A stretch of DNA of 64,000 nucleotides from Streptomyces liliiviolaceus (GCF_018070025.1 NZ_JAGPYQ010000001.1:6696001-6760000), one strand, 5' to 3'. Numbered from the stretch's first letter, positions 33,688 to 43,991 are shown. Program-made: numbers and translations. Notes: a model not told the origin generated them from the sequence alone.

Positions 33688-34866
33688 ATGGTCTCTCGCG
33701 TACGCGTCTGGCTCAACCGCACGTACGCGGAGAACGTGTTCTTCATGGATCAGCTGCGGCGAAATCCGTGTGGCCGCGCGGTCGAGATCCACGCCACCCA
33801 CGGTGACCCCGACTCCCCGATCCTGGCCGCCGCCGACATCGCCGCGATGGAGCCGGAGGGGCTGTCCCCGGCCGCCTACGTCGAGTACGCGCTCGACCAG
33901 TGCGTCCGGAACTCGATCGACGTGTTCGTGCCCGTCCTGCACCAGACCGCCCTGGCCGAGCACCGCGAGGAGTTCGCCGCGGTCGGCACCGCGCTGCTCG
34001 CGCCGCCCGCCGAGGCCGTGCACACCTTCCAGGACAAGGTCGTCGCGTACGAGGCCGTCGAGAAGCTCGGTGTGCCGGTGCCCCCGTGGTCGCGGGTCCG
34101 CACCGCCGAGGAGCTGATCGCCGCGGTCGACGCACTGGAGGCCGCCGGTCACAAGGCGTGCTTCAAGCCCGCCTCCGGAGCCGGTGGCGTCGGCTTCCGC
34201 ATCATCACGCGCACCCCGTTCTCGCTCCTGCACCTGAGCGGCTTCCCCAGCCCGTACATGCCGCTGGATCTGGTCGTCCAGGCGCTGCGGCAGGCGGACG
34301 GGCCCGTGGACTGGCTCGTCATGCCCCTTCTGGGCGAGCCCGAGGTGTCCGTGGACTGCCTCACCGGCCCGGACGGACGGGTCCGGATGGCGGTGGGCCG
34401 TACGAAGAACGGGCGGCGGCGCGGCTTCACGCTCGACCCGTCGTTCATCGAGCCCGCGCGGACCCTCGCGGAGGGCTTCGGGCTGCACTACCTGACGAAC
34501 ATCCAGTTCCGGATGCTCGGTGACGAGCCGGTCCTCATGGACGTCAACACGCGCCCGGCGGGCGGTCTGCACCAGCTCTCGCAGTGCGGGATCAACGCGC
34601 CGTGGGCCGCCGTGCGCCTCGCGCTCGGCGAGGAGCCGGGCGATGTCGTCCCGCCGTTCCTCGGCTCGGACTACGCGGTGGTGTCCGGGCCGCGCGCGGT
34701 GCGTCCCGTGTCGGCGCCGGAGCAGCACGCGGACCTGGACCTGCCCGCCCACGTGCCGGCGCCGGACGCCGTCTCGGAGGCGCAGCCGGCCCATGCGCCC
34801 CACTCGGCCAAGGCGAGTCGTACGGCTCAGGCCGCGCAGTCCTCGGACAGGCCCTTGACCGTCTGA
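33688..34866 (+). CDS. ATP-grasp domain enzyme
   Basis: 392 residues, AAAGG upstream of the ATG. The ATP-grasp fold is seen from HTFQDKVVAYEAVEKLGVPVPPW through CFKPASGAGGVGFRI to EPVLMDVNTRPAGGLHQLSQCGI (metal-binding block VNTRPAGG). Resembles the carbamoyl-phosphate-synthase-like ATP-grasp group, which ligates a carboxylate to an amine or other nucleophile; the substrates cannot be told. The last 55 residues are a low-complexity Ala/His/Ser tail. Convergent with a sulfotransferase gene. Confidence 0.85.
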   Translation: MVSRVRVWLNRTYAENVFFMDQLRRNPCGRAVEIHATHGDPDSPILAAADIAAMEPEGLSPAAYVEYALDQCVRNSIDVFVPVLHQTALAEHREEFAAVGTALLAPPAEAVHTFQDKVVAYEAVEKLGVPVPPWSRVRTAEELIAAVDALEAAGHKACFKPASGAGGVGFRIITRTPFSLLHLSGFPSPYMPLDLVVQALRQADGPVDWLVMPLLGEPEVSVDCLTGPDGRVRMAVGRTKNGRRRGFTLDPSFIEPARTLAEGFGLHYLTNIQFRMLGDEPVLMDVNTRPAGGLHQLSQCGINAPWAAVRLALGEEPGDVVPPFLGSDYAVVSGPRAVRPVSAPEQHADLDLPAHVPAPDAVSEAQPAHAPHSAKASRTAQAAQSSDRPLTV

Positions 34867-34943
34867 TCGGTCCGCAGCACCTCACCGTCGACCTGGACGC
34901 GGATCCGCGACCGGCCCTGCCCCGGCGGCACGGTGGTGCCCCG

Positions 34944-35831
34944 TCAGTCGATCGGATACCCCCACGCCTTGGCCAACTCGTCCAGTTGTGGGGGTAGTTC
35001 GACTTTCGGGTCGGCCGGTCGGGCCGGCTGGATGCGGCCCGACCTGATGGTGGGACTCCAGTCGCCGAGCTGCGGCCGGAACGTGCCGTGGTCCTTCTTC
35101 CCGTAGTCGAGCATCGCGCTCTCCCAGGGCACGTCAAGGTAGTCGCACAGTCCGCGCGTGGTCCGCTCGGGATCGGCGGTGAGGTCCTCGTACGTCATCA
35201 CATGGGCGTCGAGCGTGCGGCGGGCCTCGTCGAGCCGTACGCCGTAGTCGAGGACCTCGGCGCGGATCTGCTCGGGGTCGGGGTCGGTGCGGCGGTCGGT
35301 GAGGGAGGCGACCACGGCACCGGGGTGGCGCAGCAGCACGATGTAGCGGGCGTTGGGCCAACATCGGTGCAGGCGCGGCCAGATGAGGGTGTTGGGCGGG
35401 GTCTTGTCGACGATGATCTGCTTGCCGGAGCGGGCCAGTTCCAGGTGCATCACCCGGTCCCACAGCGTGTGCTCCAGCTCCTCCTTGTCCAGCTCCAGCG
35501 CCCGCATGGCGTCGGCGGTGAAGTCGCGGGAGAGATGGACGTGCAGGGTGCGCAGATGCATCTCGTGCGGGGCGCGGATGCTGCTGTGGCTGTTCAGCAG
35601 GACCCGCAGGAGGGTCGAGCCCGAGCGGACGCAGGACAGGACGAAGACCGGCGAGTCCACCAGCCGCGGGGCGCGGGGCGCCACATAGCCGTCCCCGGCG
35701 CGGGAGCCCTCGGTGTCGCGGGGCGCGGGCACGGCGTCGAGGCCGCGGCGCGGCGGGCTCACCGCCTGGGCCATCAGTCTGCCGCGGCGCCTCAGGCCCT
35801 TGCCGATCGCGGACATGCGCGGGTCTCGCAC
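34944..35831 (-). CDS. PAPS-dependent sulfotransferase
   Basis: 295 residues. GTG at 35831 preferred (GAAAGG eight bases upstream). The 5'-phosphosulfate-binding loop is FVLSCVRSGSTLLRVLL (about 63-79) and the 3'-phosphate motif ARYIVLLRHPGAVVASL, as in Sulfotransfer_3-type enzymes. Transfers sulfate from PAPS to a hydroxyl or amine of an unknown acceptor. No PAPS-synthesis genes adjoin it. Confidence 0.88.
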   Translation of the reverse strand: MRDPRMSAIGKGLRRRGRLMAQAVSPPRRGLDAVPAPRDTEGSRAGDGYVAPRAPRLVDSPVFVLSCVRSGSTLLRVLLNSHSSIRAPHEMHLRTLHVHLSRDFTADAMRALELDKEELEHTLWDRVMHLELARSGKQIIVDKTPPNTLIWPRLHRCWPNARYIVLLRHPGAVVASLTDRRTDPDPEQIRAEVLDYGVRLDEARRTLDAHVMTYEDLTADPERTTRGLCDYLDVPWESAMLDYGKKDHGTFRPQLGDWSPTIRSGRIQPARPADPKVELPPQLDELAKAWGYPID

Positions 35832-36028
35832 GGTGACACCTTTCTCTCGTACTGCCCTCATCACAGGGGCGCCGAGCGAACCGCAGGTGTCGTGCAGGGA
35901 ACGGGGACGGGTCACGGCGGGCCGCGCACCCACCGCGAACCCACCGTGACCGGCCCTGACCAGCTCTCTTACCGCTTCCTTAATTGTTCATGGGAAACGG
36001 GGTCACCGCTTCCGCATGAACGTGTCCC

Positions 36029-39000
36029 TCACTTCCCCACGGCCAGGCGCAGTGTCTGGATCTCGAAGGGGCGCAGGGTGACGGGCACGCCGTTCCCGTC
36101 CGTGTCCGCCGTCGACAGCGGGCGCTCCAGGAGGTCGGTGATCTCGGCGCCGGCCAGCGGGAAGCTCGTGCGCAGGGTGCCCTGCGCCCGGCCGCCGCGG
36201 GACTCGTAGAGGCGTACGACGACATCGCCCGAGGCGTCGTCGGCGAGCTTCACGGCCTCGATGGTGACGCCCTCCCCTTCGACGGAGACGACCGGTTCGG
36301 GGGTGCCCGCCGAGTCCGCCACCCGCAGCGGCAGGTTGAGGGAGTAGCCCTCGGCGACCGCGTCCTCGATGGTCGCGCCGGGCAGCAGCGCGTAGGTGAA
36401 GTGGTGCCTGCCCTGGTCGGCCGCCGGGTCCGGGATGCGCGGGGCGCGGACCAGGCTGAGCCGGACCGTGGTCGTCGTACCGCCGTCCTCACGGACCGTG
36501 CGGGAGACGTCGTGGCCGTAGGTGGAGTCGTTGATGACCGCGACGCCGTAGCCGGGTTCGCCTAGGTGGACCCAGCGGTGGCCGGAGACCTCGAAGCGGG
36601 CCGACTCCCAGGTGGTGTTGGTGTGCGTGGGCCGCTGGATGTGGCCGAAGGCGATCTCGGCGGACGAGTGCGCCGCCCGGATGTCCACCGGGAAGCCCGC
36701 TTTGAGGAACTTCTCGGCCTCGTGCCAGTCGATGTCCGTCTCGAAGTCGATCCGGGGGCTGCCGGCGCGCAGGCTGATCGTCTGCGTGATGCGCGAGCCG
36801 TTGCCGAAGGAGCGCTCCACGCGGATCGCCCCGAGCAGCGGGTCGTCCTCGACGACCGTCACGTACTCGGCGTCCAGCAGGTCCGTGTAGCGGTTCTTGT
36901 AGTGCTTGTCGACGTCCCAGGCGTCCCAGTAGTTGGGGAGGTCGGTGTGGAGGCGGAGCAGGTTGCCCTTGTCCGCGAGGACCTCACGGCCGCCGGCGCG
37001 CAGATCGCGTACGGAGGACAGGGTGCCGTCCTCGGCGATCTCGACGCGGACCAGGCCGTTGTCGAGGACGCGGCCGGTGACGGTCACGGGGTGCGGCACC
37101 TCCCCGGAGCCGGAGCCGCTGCCGAGGGGCGCGCTGCCGTTCGCCGGGACGACCGTGTGGGCCAGGGCGCCGTCGGCGGTCCGTACGACCTCCCGGCGTT
37201 CGACGGGGCTCGTGTTGAAGACGCGGGGGTCGCCCGCGCCGAGCGCGGTGACGGCCTCGGCGGTCAGTGCCTCGACCTCCTCGGCGACGCGCGCGTACTC
37301 GGCCTCCGCCTCGCGGTGCACCCAGGCGATCGAGGAGCCCGGCAGGATGTCGTGGAACTGGTGGAGCAGGACCGTCTTCCAGAGCCGGTCCAGCTTCTCG
37401 TGCGGGTAGGCGTAGCCGGGCGCGTGCAGCGCGGCCGTCGTGGCCCACAGCTCGGCCTCGCGGAGCTTGTGCTCGCTGCGGCGGTTGCCCTGCTTGGTGC
37501 GGGCCTGCGAGGTGTAGGTGGCCCGGTGCAGCTCCAGGTACAGCTCGCCGACCCAGACCGGGGCGTCGGGGTACTCCGCGCGGGCCTTGGCGAAGAAGTC
37601 GTCGGGGTGCTCGACGACGACCTTGGGCGAGCCCTCCAGGTCGGCGAGCCGGCGCGCCCGCTCCATGATCTCGCGGGTGGGGCCGCCGCCCCCGTCGCCC
37701 CAGCCGAAGGGGGCCAGCGAGCGGGTGCCGACACCCTTCTCCTGGTAGTTGTTGGTGGCGCGGGCCATCTCCTCGCCGCTGAAGCGGGCGTTGTAGGTGT
37801 CGACGGGCGGGAAGTGGGTGAAGATCCGCGTGCCGTCGATGCCCTCCCACCAGAAGGTGTGGTGCGGGAACTTGTTGGTCTGGTTCCAGGAGATCTTCTG
37901 GGTCAGGAACCACTCGTTGCCGGCCAGCTTGGCGAGCTGCGGGTAGGACGCGGTGTAGCCGAAGGAGTCCGGCAGCCACACGCCCTTGGTCTCGACGCCG
38001 AAGTGCTCGATGAAGAACCGCTTGCCGTGGACGAACTGGCGGGCGACGGCCTCGCCGCCGGGCAGGTTGCCGTCGGCCTCCACCCACATGCCGCCGACCG
38101 GCGCCCACTGGCCCTTCTTGACGGACTCCTGGATGCGGGCCCAGACCTTCGGGTAGTTGTCGCGCACCCACTCGTACTGCTGGGCCTGCGAGCAGGCGAA
38201 GATGAAGTCCTCGTACTCGTCGGCCAGCGAGGTGACGTTCGAGAAGGTGCGGGACGTCTTGCGCTTGGTCTCGCGGATCGGCCAGAGCCAGGCGGAATCG
38301 ATGTGCGCGTGGCCGACGCCGGAGACGATGTGGGCGCTGGCGTTGGCAGGCCTGGCCAGCGCGGGCTTCAGCGCGGCCCGTACGTCGGCGGCCGAGCCGG
38401 CGACGTCGTCGAGGTCCAGCAGATCCAGGGCCCGGTCCAGGGCATGGGTGATCTCGTGCCGGCGGGGGTCGTGCTCGCCCAGCTCCAGCATCAGCTCGCG
38501 CAGGACCTGGATGTCGAGGTCGAGGTGCCAGACCTCCTCGTCGAGGACGGCGATGTCCGCGCGCCGGAAGGTGTAGAGCGGCTTGTCGCCCGCGGTGCGG
38601 ACGTCGCCCATCGGCGTGACCTTGGAGAAGTCGTCGGCGAGGATGTCCGGGTTGGAGGCCGCCTCGACCAGGTAGTCGATCTCCTCGCCGCCGACGGCGG
38701 GGTTGGCGATCGCCACGTACTGGTTGAGCGGGTTGACCGCCTTCAGCGGGGTGCCGTCGGTGAGGTGGACGAGTGCTTCGGCCTGGTTGCCGGGCCAGTC
38801 GCCGACGAAGCCGAGGTCGATGACCGCCTCGACGCGCCGCCCCGCCCACTCGGCGGGCACCCGCCCGCGCATCCGGAACCAGGTCGTCCCCCAGGGCGGC
38901 CCCCAGGGGGTGCCCATCTCGAAGGGCGTGTACGGGGCGGACGCGGCCTCCTCGAAGGGGACGGGCTCCCCCGGGGCCTGCCATGCCTCGATCTCGAAGG

Positions 39001-39088
39001 GCACGGCGGCGGCGTAGATCGCGGCCTTGATGCGCTGGTCGTGGAGGCGCTGGACGCGCTCCTCGATTCGCCGGCGTTCGTCGTGCAT
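36029..39088 (-). CDS. Alpha-mannosidase, GH38
   Basis: 1019 residues from the ATG at 39088 (GGAG seven bases upstream). The catalytic domain has zinc-site block GHAHIDSAWLWPIRETKRK and the nucleophile Asp in VWLPDSFGYTASYPQLAK; a long C-terminal beta region follows (mid domain and GH38 C domain). No signal peptide, so cytoplasmic, acting on imported mannosides. 32 bases downstream of the GH4 gene, in the same operon as DeoR. Confidence 0.93.
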   Translation of the reverse strand: MHDERRRIEERVQRLHDQRIKAAIYAAAVPFEIEAWQAPGEPVPFEEAASAPYTPFEMGTPWGPPWGTTWFRMRGRVPAEWAGRRVEAVIDLGFVGDWPGNQAEALVHLTDGTPLKAVNPLNQYVAIANPAVGGEEIDYLVEAASNPDILADDFSKVTPMGDVRTAGDKPLYTFRRADIAVLDEEVWHLDLDIQVLRELMLELGEHDPRRHEITHALDRALDLLDLDDVAGSAADVRAALKPALARPANASAHIVSGVGHAHIDSAWLWPIRETKRKTSRTFSNVTSLADEYEDFIFACSQAQQYEWVRDNYPKVWARIQESVKKGQWAPVGGMWVEADGNLPGGEAVARQFVHGKRFFIEHFGVETKGVWLPDSFGYTASYPQLAKLAGNEWFLTQKISWNQTNKFPHHTFWWEGIDGTRIFTHFPPVDTYNARFSGEEMARATNNYQEKGVGTRSLAPFGWGDGGGGPTREIMERARRLADLEGSPKVVVEHPDDFFAKARAEYPDAPVWVGELYLELHRATYTSQARTKQGNRRSEHKLREAELWATTAALHAPGYAYPHEKLDRLWKTVLLHQFHDILPGSSIAWVHREAEAEYARVAEEVEALTAEAVTALGAGDPRVFNTSPVERREVVRTADGALAHTVVPANGSAPLGSGSGSGEVPHPVTVTGRVLDNGLVRVEIAEDGTLSSVRDLRAGGREVLADKGNLLRLHTDLPNYWDAWDVDKHYKNRYTDLLDAEYVTVVEDDPLLGAIRVERSFGNGSRITQTISLRAGSPRIDFETDIDWHEAEKFLKAGFPVDIRAAHSSAEIAFGHIQRPTHTNTTWESARFEVSGHRWVHLGEPGYGVAVINDSTYGHDVSRTVREDGGTTTTVRLSLVRAPRIPDPAADQGRHHFTYALLPGATIEDAVAEGYSLNLPLRVADSAGTPEPVVSVEGEGVTIEAVKLADDASGDVVVRLYESRGGRAQGTLRTSFPLAGAEITDLLERPLSTADTDGNGVPVTLRPFEIQTLRLAVGK

Positions 39089-39120
39089 GAAAGTCTCCAG
39101 GTAACGAGCGGGGAAAGCGC

Positions 39121-40458
39121 TTACTTGAGGTAGGCGAGACCAGGATGGACCGCGGTGTACCCGTCCACCAGGTTGCGGGCCACATTCACCGAGTCGACCA
39201 GCGGATGGAGCGCGAAGGCCTTCACGGCCGTGGCGCGCGATCCCGACCCGGCGGCGGCCAGCACCTCCCGCTCCACGGCCTTCACCGCGCACACCAGACC
39301 GGTGGCGTGGCCGGGCAGCGGGGCGACCGCGACCGGGTGCGCGCCGTTGGCGTCGACGAGGCAGGGCACCTCGATGACGGCGTCCGCGTCGAGCGCCGCG
39401 AGGGTGCCCTGGTTGCGGACGTTGAGGATGAGCGTGGTCCGCTCGTCACGGGCGATGGCCCGCATCAGGGCGAGCGCCACCTTCTCGTAGCCGCCGGAGA
39501 GGTCGTCGGCGTCGCGCTCGCCCGCCCCGGCCGTCTCCCGGTTCTCGGACATGTACGTGGCCTCGCGCTCGGCCCTCGTACGGTCCCAGGCGGTGAGAGC
39601 GGCACTGTCCGGACGGCTCATCTCCTCGTAGAAGTGGGCCTGCTGGTCGCGCAGGAACGCGCCGCGGGTCTTCTCGGCCTGGCTGTAGGCGCGGACGGCC
39701 TCGCGGTTGAAGTAGTAGTAGTGCAGATACTCGTTCGGGATGGCGCCGAGCGACTGGAGCCAGTCGGTGCCGAAGAGCTTGCCCTCCTCGAAGGAGCCGA
39801 GCAGGTCGGTGTCCGCGAGCAGCCGCGGGAGTTCGTCGCGGCCTGCGACATGGAGTCCGCGGACCCAGCCGAGGTGGTTGAGGCCGACGTAGTCGATCCA
39901 GGCCTCGCGCGGGTTCGCGCCCAGCACCCGGGCGATGCGGCGGCCGAGGCCGACCGGGGAGTCGCAGATGCCGATGACGCGGTCGCCGAGGTGGCGGGAC
40001 ATGGCCTCGGTGACCAGGCCCGCCGGGTTGGTGAAGTTGATCAGCCAGGCGTCGGGCGCGAGGCGGGCGACGCGCCGGGCGATGTCGACGGCCACGGGCA
40101 CCGTGCGCAGGCCGTAGGCGATGCCGCCGGCGCCGACGGTCTCCTGGCCGAGGACGCCCTGGTCGAGGGCGACCCGCTCGTCGGCGGCGCGGCCTTCGAG
40201 ACCGCCGACGCGGATCGCGGAGAAGATGAAGTCGGCGCCGCGCAGCGCCTCGTCGAGATCCGTGGTGGCGGTCACGGACGGCGCGTCCGGGTGCGCCGCC
40301 GCCTGCTCGGCGAGGACCCGGGCGACGGCCGAGAGCCGTCCCTGGTCCAGGTCGTGCAGGACGACGTCGGTGACGCGGCCCTCGCCGCGGTCGCCCAGGA
40401 GCGCCCCGTACACGAGCGGCACGCGGAATCCGCCGCCGCCCAGAATCGTCAGCTTCAC
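39121..40458 (-). CDS. GH4 family glycosidase (6-phospho-beta-glucosidase type)
   Basis: 445 residues, GTG start with AAAGGG six bases upstream. NAD-binding GGGGFRVPLVYGALLG at the N-terminus and GH4 metal block CDSPVGLGRRIARVLG plus FTNPAG. GH4 enzymes need NAD+ and Mn2+; the subfamily could act on phosphorylated beta-glucosides or other glycosides. No PTS gene is nearby and the sugar importer here is of ABC type, so a phosphorylated substrate would have to come from the neighbouring PfkB kinase. Confidence 0.9.
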   Translation of the reverse strand: MKLTILGGGGFRVPLVYGALLGDRGEGRVTDVVLHDLDQGRLSAVARVLAEQAAAHPDAPSVTATTDLDEALRGADFIFSAIRVGGLEGRAADERVALDQGVLGQETVGAGGIAYGLRTVPVAVDIARRVARLAPDAWLINFTNPAGLVTEAMSRHLGDRVIGICDSPVGLGRRIARVLGANPREAWIDYVGLNHLGWVRGLHVAGRDELPRLLADTDLLGSFEEGKLFGTDWLQSLGAIPNEYLHYYYFNREAVRAYSQAEKTRGAFLRDQQAHFYEEMSRPDSAALTAWDRTRAEREATYMSENRETAGAGERDADDLSGGYEKVALALMRAIARDERTTLILNVRNQGTLAALDADAVIEVPCLVDANGAHPVAVAPLPGHATGLVCAVKAVEREVLAAAGSGSRATAVKAFALHPLVDSVNVARNLVDGYTAVHPGLAYLK

Positions 40459-40535
40459 GCAACTGCCCTTTCGCTGTTCCTCGGGGTCATCAGGGTCGAC
40501 GGGGCCGGCAGCGCGACCGGAGCGGCCGGTGCCGG

Positions 40536-40589
40536 CAGGGCCACTGGTGTCGCAGGGGCCGCCAGGGCCACCGGTGCCACAGGGGCCGC
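40536..40589. repeat. Two imperfect 27-bp tandem repeats
   Basis: CAGGGCCACTGGTGTCGCAG-type units at 40536-40562 and 40563-40589 with about four differences, in the gap between the GH4 and DeoR genes. No gene in this gap. Confidence 0.7.
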
Positions 40590-40666
40590 CGGTGCCGTCG
40601 CGGTCCCGGAGCCCGCCGTCGGGTTCCCGCGCACGCCGGGGGTCGTCGACCCCTCGCGTGCGCCGC

Positions 40667-41437
40667 TCACGTGAGCACCACGCGTACGCCCGCCTCTTCC
40701 AGGGCGGCCCGCGTCCCGGCGTCCGCCGGTGCGTTGGTCACCACGACGTCCAGGTCCTCTGGCCCGCAGACCTTCGCCATCCCCGTCCCCGGGAACTTGG
40801 CGCGGTCGGCGAGCAGGACGACCCGGTCGGCCGCCTTGATCATGGCGCGCTTCACCGGCACCTCGACGACGGTCGTGTCCATCACCTGCCCTCCCGGCCG
40901 TACCCCGCTCGTTCCCAGGAACAGCCAGTCCGCATGCAGCTGGCGCAGATTGTCCTCGGTGAGGAAGCCGACCAGGGAGCGGTACTCGCGGCGGACCATG
41001 CCGCCGAGCAGCACCAGCTCGATGGCCTCGTCGTCCACCAGCTCCTCGTAGACCACGAGGTTGCTGGTGATCACGGTGATCCGGCGGCCGTGCAGCTGCC
41101 GGGCCAGCCGGTAGGCGGTGGTGCCGATGTCGAGCAGCACGGACTGGCCGTCCTCGACGAGGGCCGCCGCACGCGCCGCTATGGCGTCCTTCTCGGCCAC
41201 GCGCACCTCGGCGACCTCGGCGAAGGGCTGGTCGCCCTCCTCGGCGACCGCCCCGCCGTGCACCCGGGTGAGCAGGCCCTCCTCCTCCAGCTTGAGCAGG
41301 TCGCGCCGGACGGTGGCGGGGCTCACGCCGAGCTGCTCCGAGAGGTCGGTCACGGCCGCGGGGCCGCCGGAGCGCAGGGCCCGCAGGATGAGTTGATGTC
41401 GTCTCTCTGCCAGCACGAGCTGAACAATAGTCGTCAT
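40667..41437 (-). CDS. DeoR-family transcriptional regulator
   Basis: 256 residues. N-terminal helix-turn-helix (ERRHQLILRALRSGGPAAVTDLSEQLGVSPATVRRDLLKLEEEGLLTRVHGGAV, about 11-63), then a sugar-phosphate-binding domain (LLDIGTTAYRLARQLHGRRITVITSNL). Likely senses a phosphorylated sugar made by the divergently encoded kinase. The start is not certain; a GTG eight codons in is possible. Confidence 0.92.
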   Translation of the reverse strand: MTTIVQLVLAERRHQLILRALRSGGPAAVTDLSEQLGVSPATVRRDLLKLEEEGLLTRVHGGAVAEEGDQPFAEVAEVRVAEKDAIAARAAALVEDGQSVLLDIGTTAYRLARQLHGRRITVITSNLVVYEELVDDEAIELVLLGGMVRREYRSLVGFLTEDNLRQLHADWLFLGTSGVRPGGQVMDTTVVEVPVKRAMIKAADRVVLLADRAKFPGTGMAKVCGPEDLDVVVTNAPADAGTRAALEEAGVRVVLT

Positions 41438-41507
41438 CGCCCATCATTTCTATGCTCTGTTCTGCTCAACTCTTGCCAAATGTGCCGGAGGCGCGCACGA
41501 TCCTGTC

Positions 41508-41535
41508 CACCGAAACACGATTCGGTGCACCGAAA
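41508..41535. promoter_or_regulatory. Putative DeoR operator
   Basis: Perfect 14-bp palindrome TTCGGTG-CACCGAA at 41521-41534, plus an extra CACCGAAA half-site at 41508-41515, exactly 20 bp from the CACCGAAA in the palindrome. Lies in the divergent promoter region, about 30 bases before the kinase start. Confidence 0.75.
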
Positions 41536-41564
41536 ATGAAGAGTTTTGACGAGAGGATGCGCTC

Positions 41565-42638
41565 GTGGGTGAGACACGGCCCGACGCGCGGCCCGATGTG
41601 CTGCTGACCGGGCTGCTCTTCTACGACCTCGTCCTGACCGGTCTGGGCAAGCCGCCGACCCCCGGCGAGGAGATCTGGACCGACGGGATGGGCACGAGCC
41701 CGGGCGGCATCGCCAACCTGGCCGTGGCCGCGGCCCGTTACGGCCTCAGGACCTCGCTGGCCACCGTGTTCGGCGACGACTACTACGGCGCGTACAGCCG
41801 TGGGATCCTCGCCGGCCAGGAGCACATCGACCTCTCGCTCTCCCGTACGGCGGACGGCTGGCACACCCCGGTCACCGTCTCGATCGCGTACGGCCACGAC
41901 CGGGCCCTGGTCACCCACGGCCAGGAGCCCCCGTACTCGCAGGACGCGCTGATGGGCGACCCGCCCGCCGCGCGCACGGCCCTCGTGCACATCGAGGCCG
42001 AACCCCGCGACTGGATCGCCAAGGCCGCCGCGAACGGCACGAAGATCTACGCGGACGTCGGCTGGGACCCCACCCAGCAGTGGTCCTCGGCTCTCCTCGA
42101 CCAGCTCGCCCTGTGCCACGCCTTCGTCCCGAACGACACCGAGGCGATGGCGTACACCCGCACCGACACCGCGGCCGACGCGCTCTCCAGGCTCTCCGAG
42201 CTGGTGCCGGTGGCCGTGGTCACCCGCGGCCGGGACGGCGCGATCGCCGTCGACCAGACCACGGGCGAGCACGCCGACGTGCCCGCCCTCGCCACCGACG
42301 TCCTGGACGCGACGGGTGCCGGGGACGTCTTCGGCGCGAGCTTCGTCGCGGCCTCGCTGGAAGGCTGGCCCCTGGAGGAGCGGCTGCGCTTCGCGGTGCT
42401 GGCCGCCGGACTCTCCGTACAGCGGCACAGCGGGGCGCTCGCCGCGCCCGGCTGGTACGGCATCCACCAGTGGTGGCGCTCCCTCAAGAATCCCGAACTG
42501 CGGCGCGCGTACGGCTTCCTGACGGACCGTATGCCCGTCGATCCCGGCCCTCCGGTTCCCCACGCCCCGGTGACTCCACCTGCCCCCACGGCACTCCCGA
42601 TCTCCCCCGACGCATCTCCCGCGACGCATCCCTTCTGA
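41565..42638 (+). CDS. PfkB-family carbohydrate kinase
   Basis: 357 residues, GTG start with GAGAGGA upstream. Substrate-binding GMGTSPGGIANLAVAAARYG and the ATP/anion-hole motif DVLDATGAGDVFGASF (catalytic Asp in GAGD). Extra C-terminal Pro/Ala-rich tail of about 40 residues. First gene of a five-gene sugar operon; may phosphorylate a sugar released by the locus hydrolases, giving the DeoR effector. Confidence 0.92.
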   Translation: MGETRPDARPDVLLTGLLFYDLVLTGLGKPPTPGEEIWTDGMGTSPGGIANLAVAAARYGLRTSLATVFGDDYYGAYSRGILAGQEHIDLSLSRTADGWHTPVTVSIAYGHDRALVTHGQEPPYSQDALMGDPPAARTALVHIEAEPRDWIAKAAANGTKIYADVGWDPTQQWSSALLDQLALCHAFVPNDTEAMAYTRTDTAADALSRLSELVPVAVVTRGRDGAIAVDQTTGEHADVPALATDVLDATGAGDVFGASFVAASLEGWPLEERLRFAVLAAGLSVQRHSGALAAPGWYGIHQWWRSLKNPELRRAYGFLTDRMPVDPGPPVPHAPVTPPAPTALPISPDASPATHPF

Positions 42639-42704
42639 TGCCTGGCTCACCGATGCGTCTCTCCTGATGCGAAGACCGAACACATCCGAAAGGCGGTGGG
42701 AGCT

Positions 42705-43990
42705 GTGCGGCTCTCACGAAGGGGCCTGCTCCGCGCGGGACTGGCCGGTACGGCCGCGACCGCGCTCGGCGGCCTGGCGTCCGGCTGCGCCGTACCGACC
42801 GGCTCGACGGGCCGGAACATGGTGCTCTGGTACTGGAGCGGCGGCCTGAGCGACACCGTCGTCAAGAAGGCCAAGGCCCGTTACGACAGCGCCGTGGACC
42901 TGGACGCGATCCAGATCGGCGGCTACTACCGCTCCAAGCTCATCACCACGATGACCGGCCAGGCCCATGTCCCCGACATCGCGGGGCTCAAGGGCGAGGA
43001 CATGGCGTCGTACCTGCCGAACGCCGACCAGTTCGTGGACCTGCGCACACTCGGCGCGGAGAAGCTCAAGAGCCAGTACCTGGACTGGAAGTGGCAGCAG
43101 GGCGTGGCCCCCGACGGCAGCCTCGTCGGCTTCCCCATCGACGTGGGACCCGTCGTGCAGTACTACCAGCCGGCCGTCTACGAGAAGGCCGGGCTCGCGT
43201 ACGAACCGGACGACGTCTCCAAGGAGATGGGCACCTGGGACCAGTTCTTCGCGGCGGGCGAGCAGCTCAAGAAGCGGGTGCGCGGGGCGTTCATCCTGAC
43301 CGACATCACCAGCGTCTTCGAGATGTCGATCGGACAGGGCACCCAGCGGTTCGTCGACGAGGACAAGCACTTCATCGGCGACCAGGAACATGTGCGGGTC
43401 TGCTGGGACCGTGCCGTGGAGGCCAAGCGGCGCGGCCTCGCGTCGAGCATCGTGACCGGCACGCCCGACTCGATCTCGGCCACCGAGAGCGGCGAGCTGC
43501 CCAGCCAGCTCAACGCCTCGTGGGCCGCGGGCGACCTCAAGCTCCAGTACCCGAAGACCAAGGGCAGATGGCGGGTCGCGAACTGTCCCGGTGGCCCCTC
43601 GAACGTCGGCGGCTCGTTCCTCGCGATCACCAAGGCCTGCCGTGAACCCGAGAAGGCCTTCGAGATCATCACCTGGCTGCTCAACGCGGACAACCAGGCC
43701 CAGGGCTTCATGGACGCGGGACTCTTCCCCTCGACCCCCGCCTCGTACGAGCTGAAGAAGCTGCGGGAGAACGACCCGTTCTTCGGCGACCAGATCACGA
43801 TGGACGTGTACGGGCCGGCCGCGGAGAAGATCCCGGTCGCCTTCAACAGCCCGTACGACGTGGCGCTCGGGCAGCCGATCAGGGACGAGATCAAGAACGT
43901 CGGCGTCCTCGGCAAGAACCCCGAGAAAGCCTGGAAGGACGCCATGAGCAAGTGCCGGCGTATCGCCGACCATCTGGGGGTGAGCTACTG

Positions 43991-43991
<1 letters not shown>
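42705..43991 (+). CDS. ABC sugar importer solute-binding lipoprotein
   Basis: 428 residues from the GTG at 42705 (AAAGG eleven bases upstream; a GTG at 42696 is the alternative). Signal with twin arginines RLSRRGLLRAGLAGTAATALGG and lipobox LASGC, so both Tat and lipoprotein features. The rest matches family-1 carbohydrate-binding proteins. The stop overlaps the next start. Confidence 0.92.

Noticed and set aside
34898..34909. CGCGGATCCGCG palindrome as a terminator
   Set aside because: A perfect palindrome without loop, too short to claim as a terminator; probably chance in GC-rich DNA.
36566..39133. Plus-strand open frame of 855 codons opposite the GH38 gene
   Set aside because: Antisense frame of a very GC-rich gene; the protein is Val/Asp/Gly/Arg-rich with no motif, while the minus frame has clear GH38 active-site blocks.
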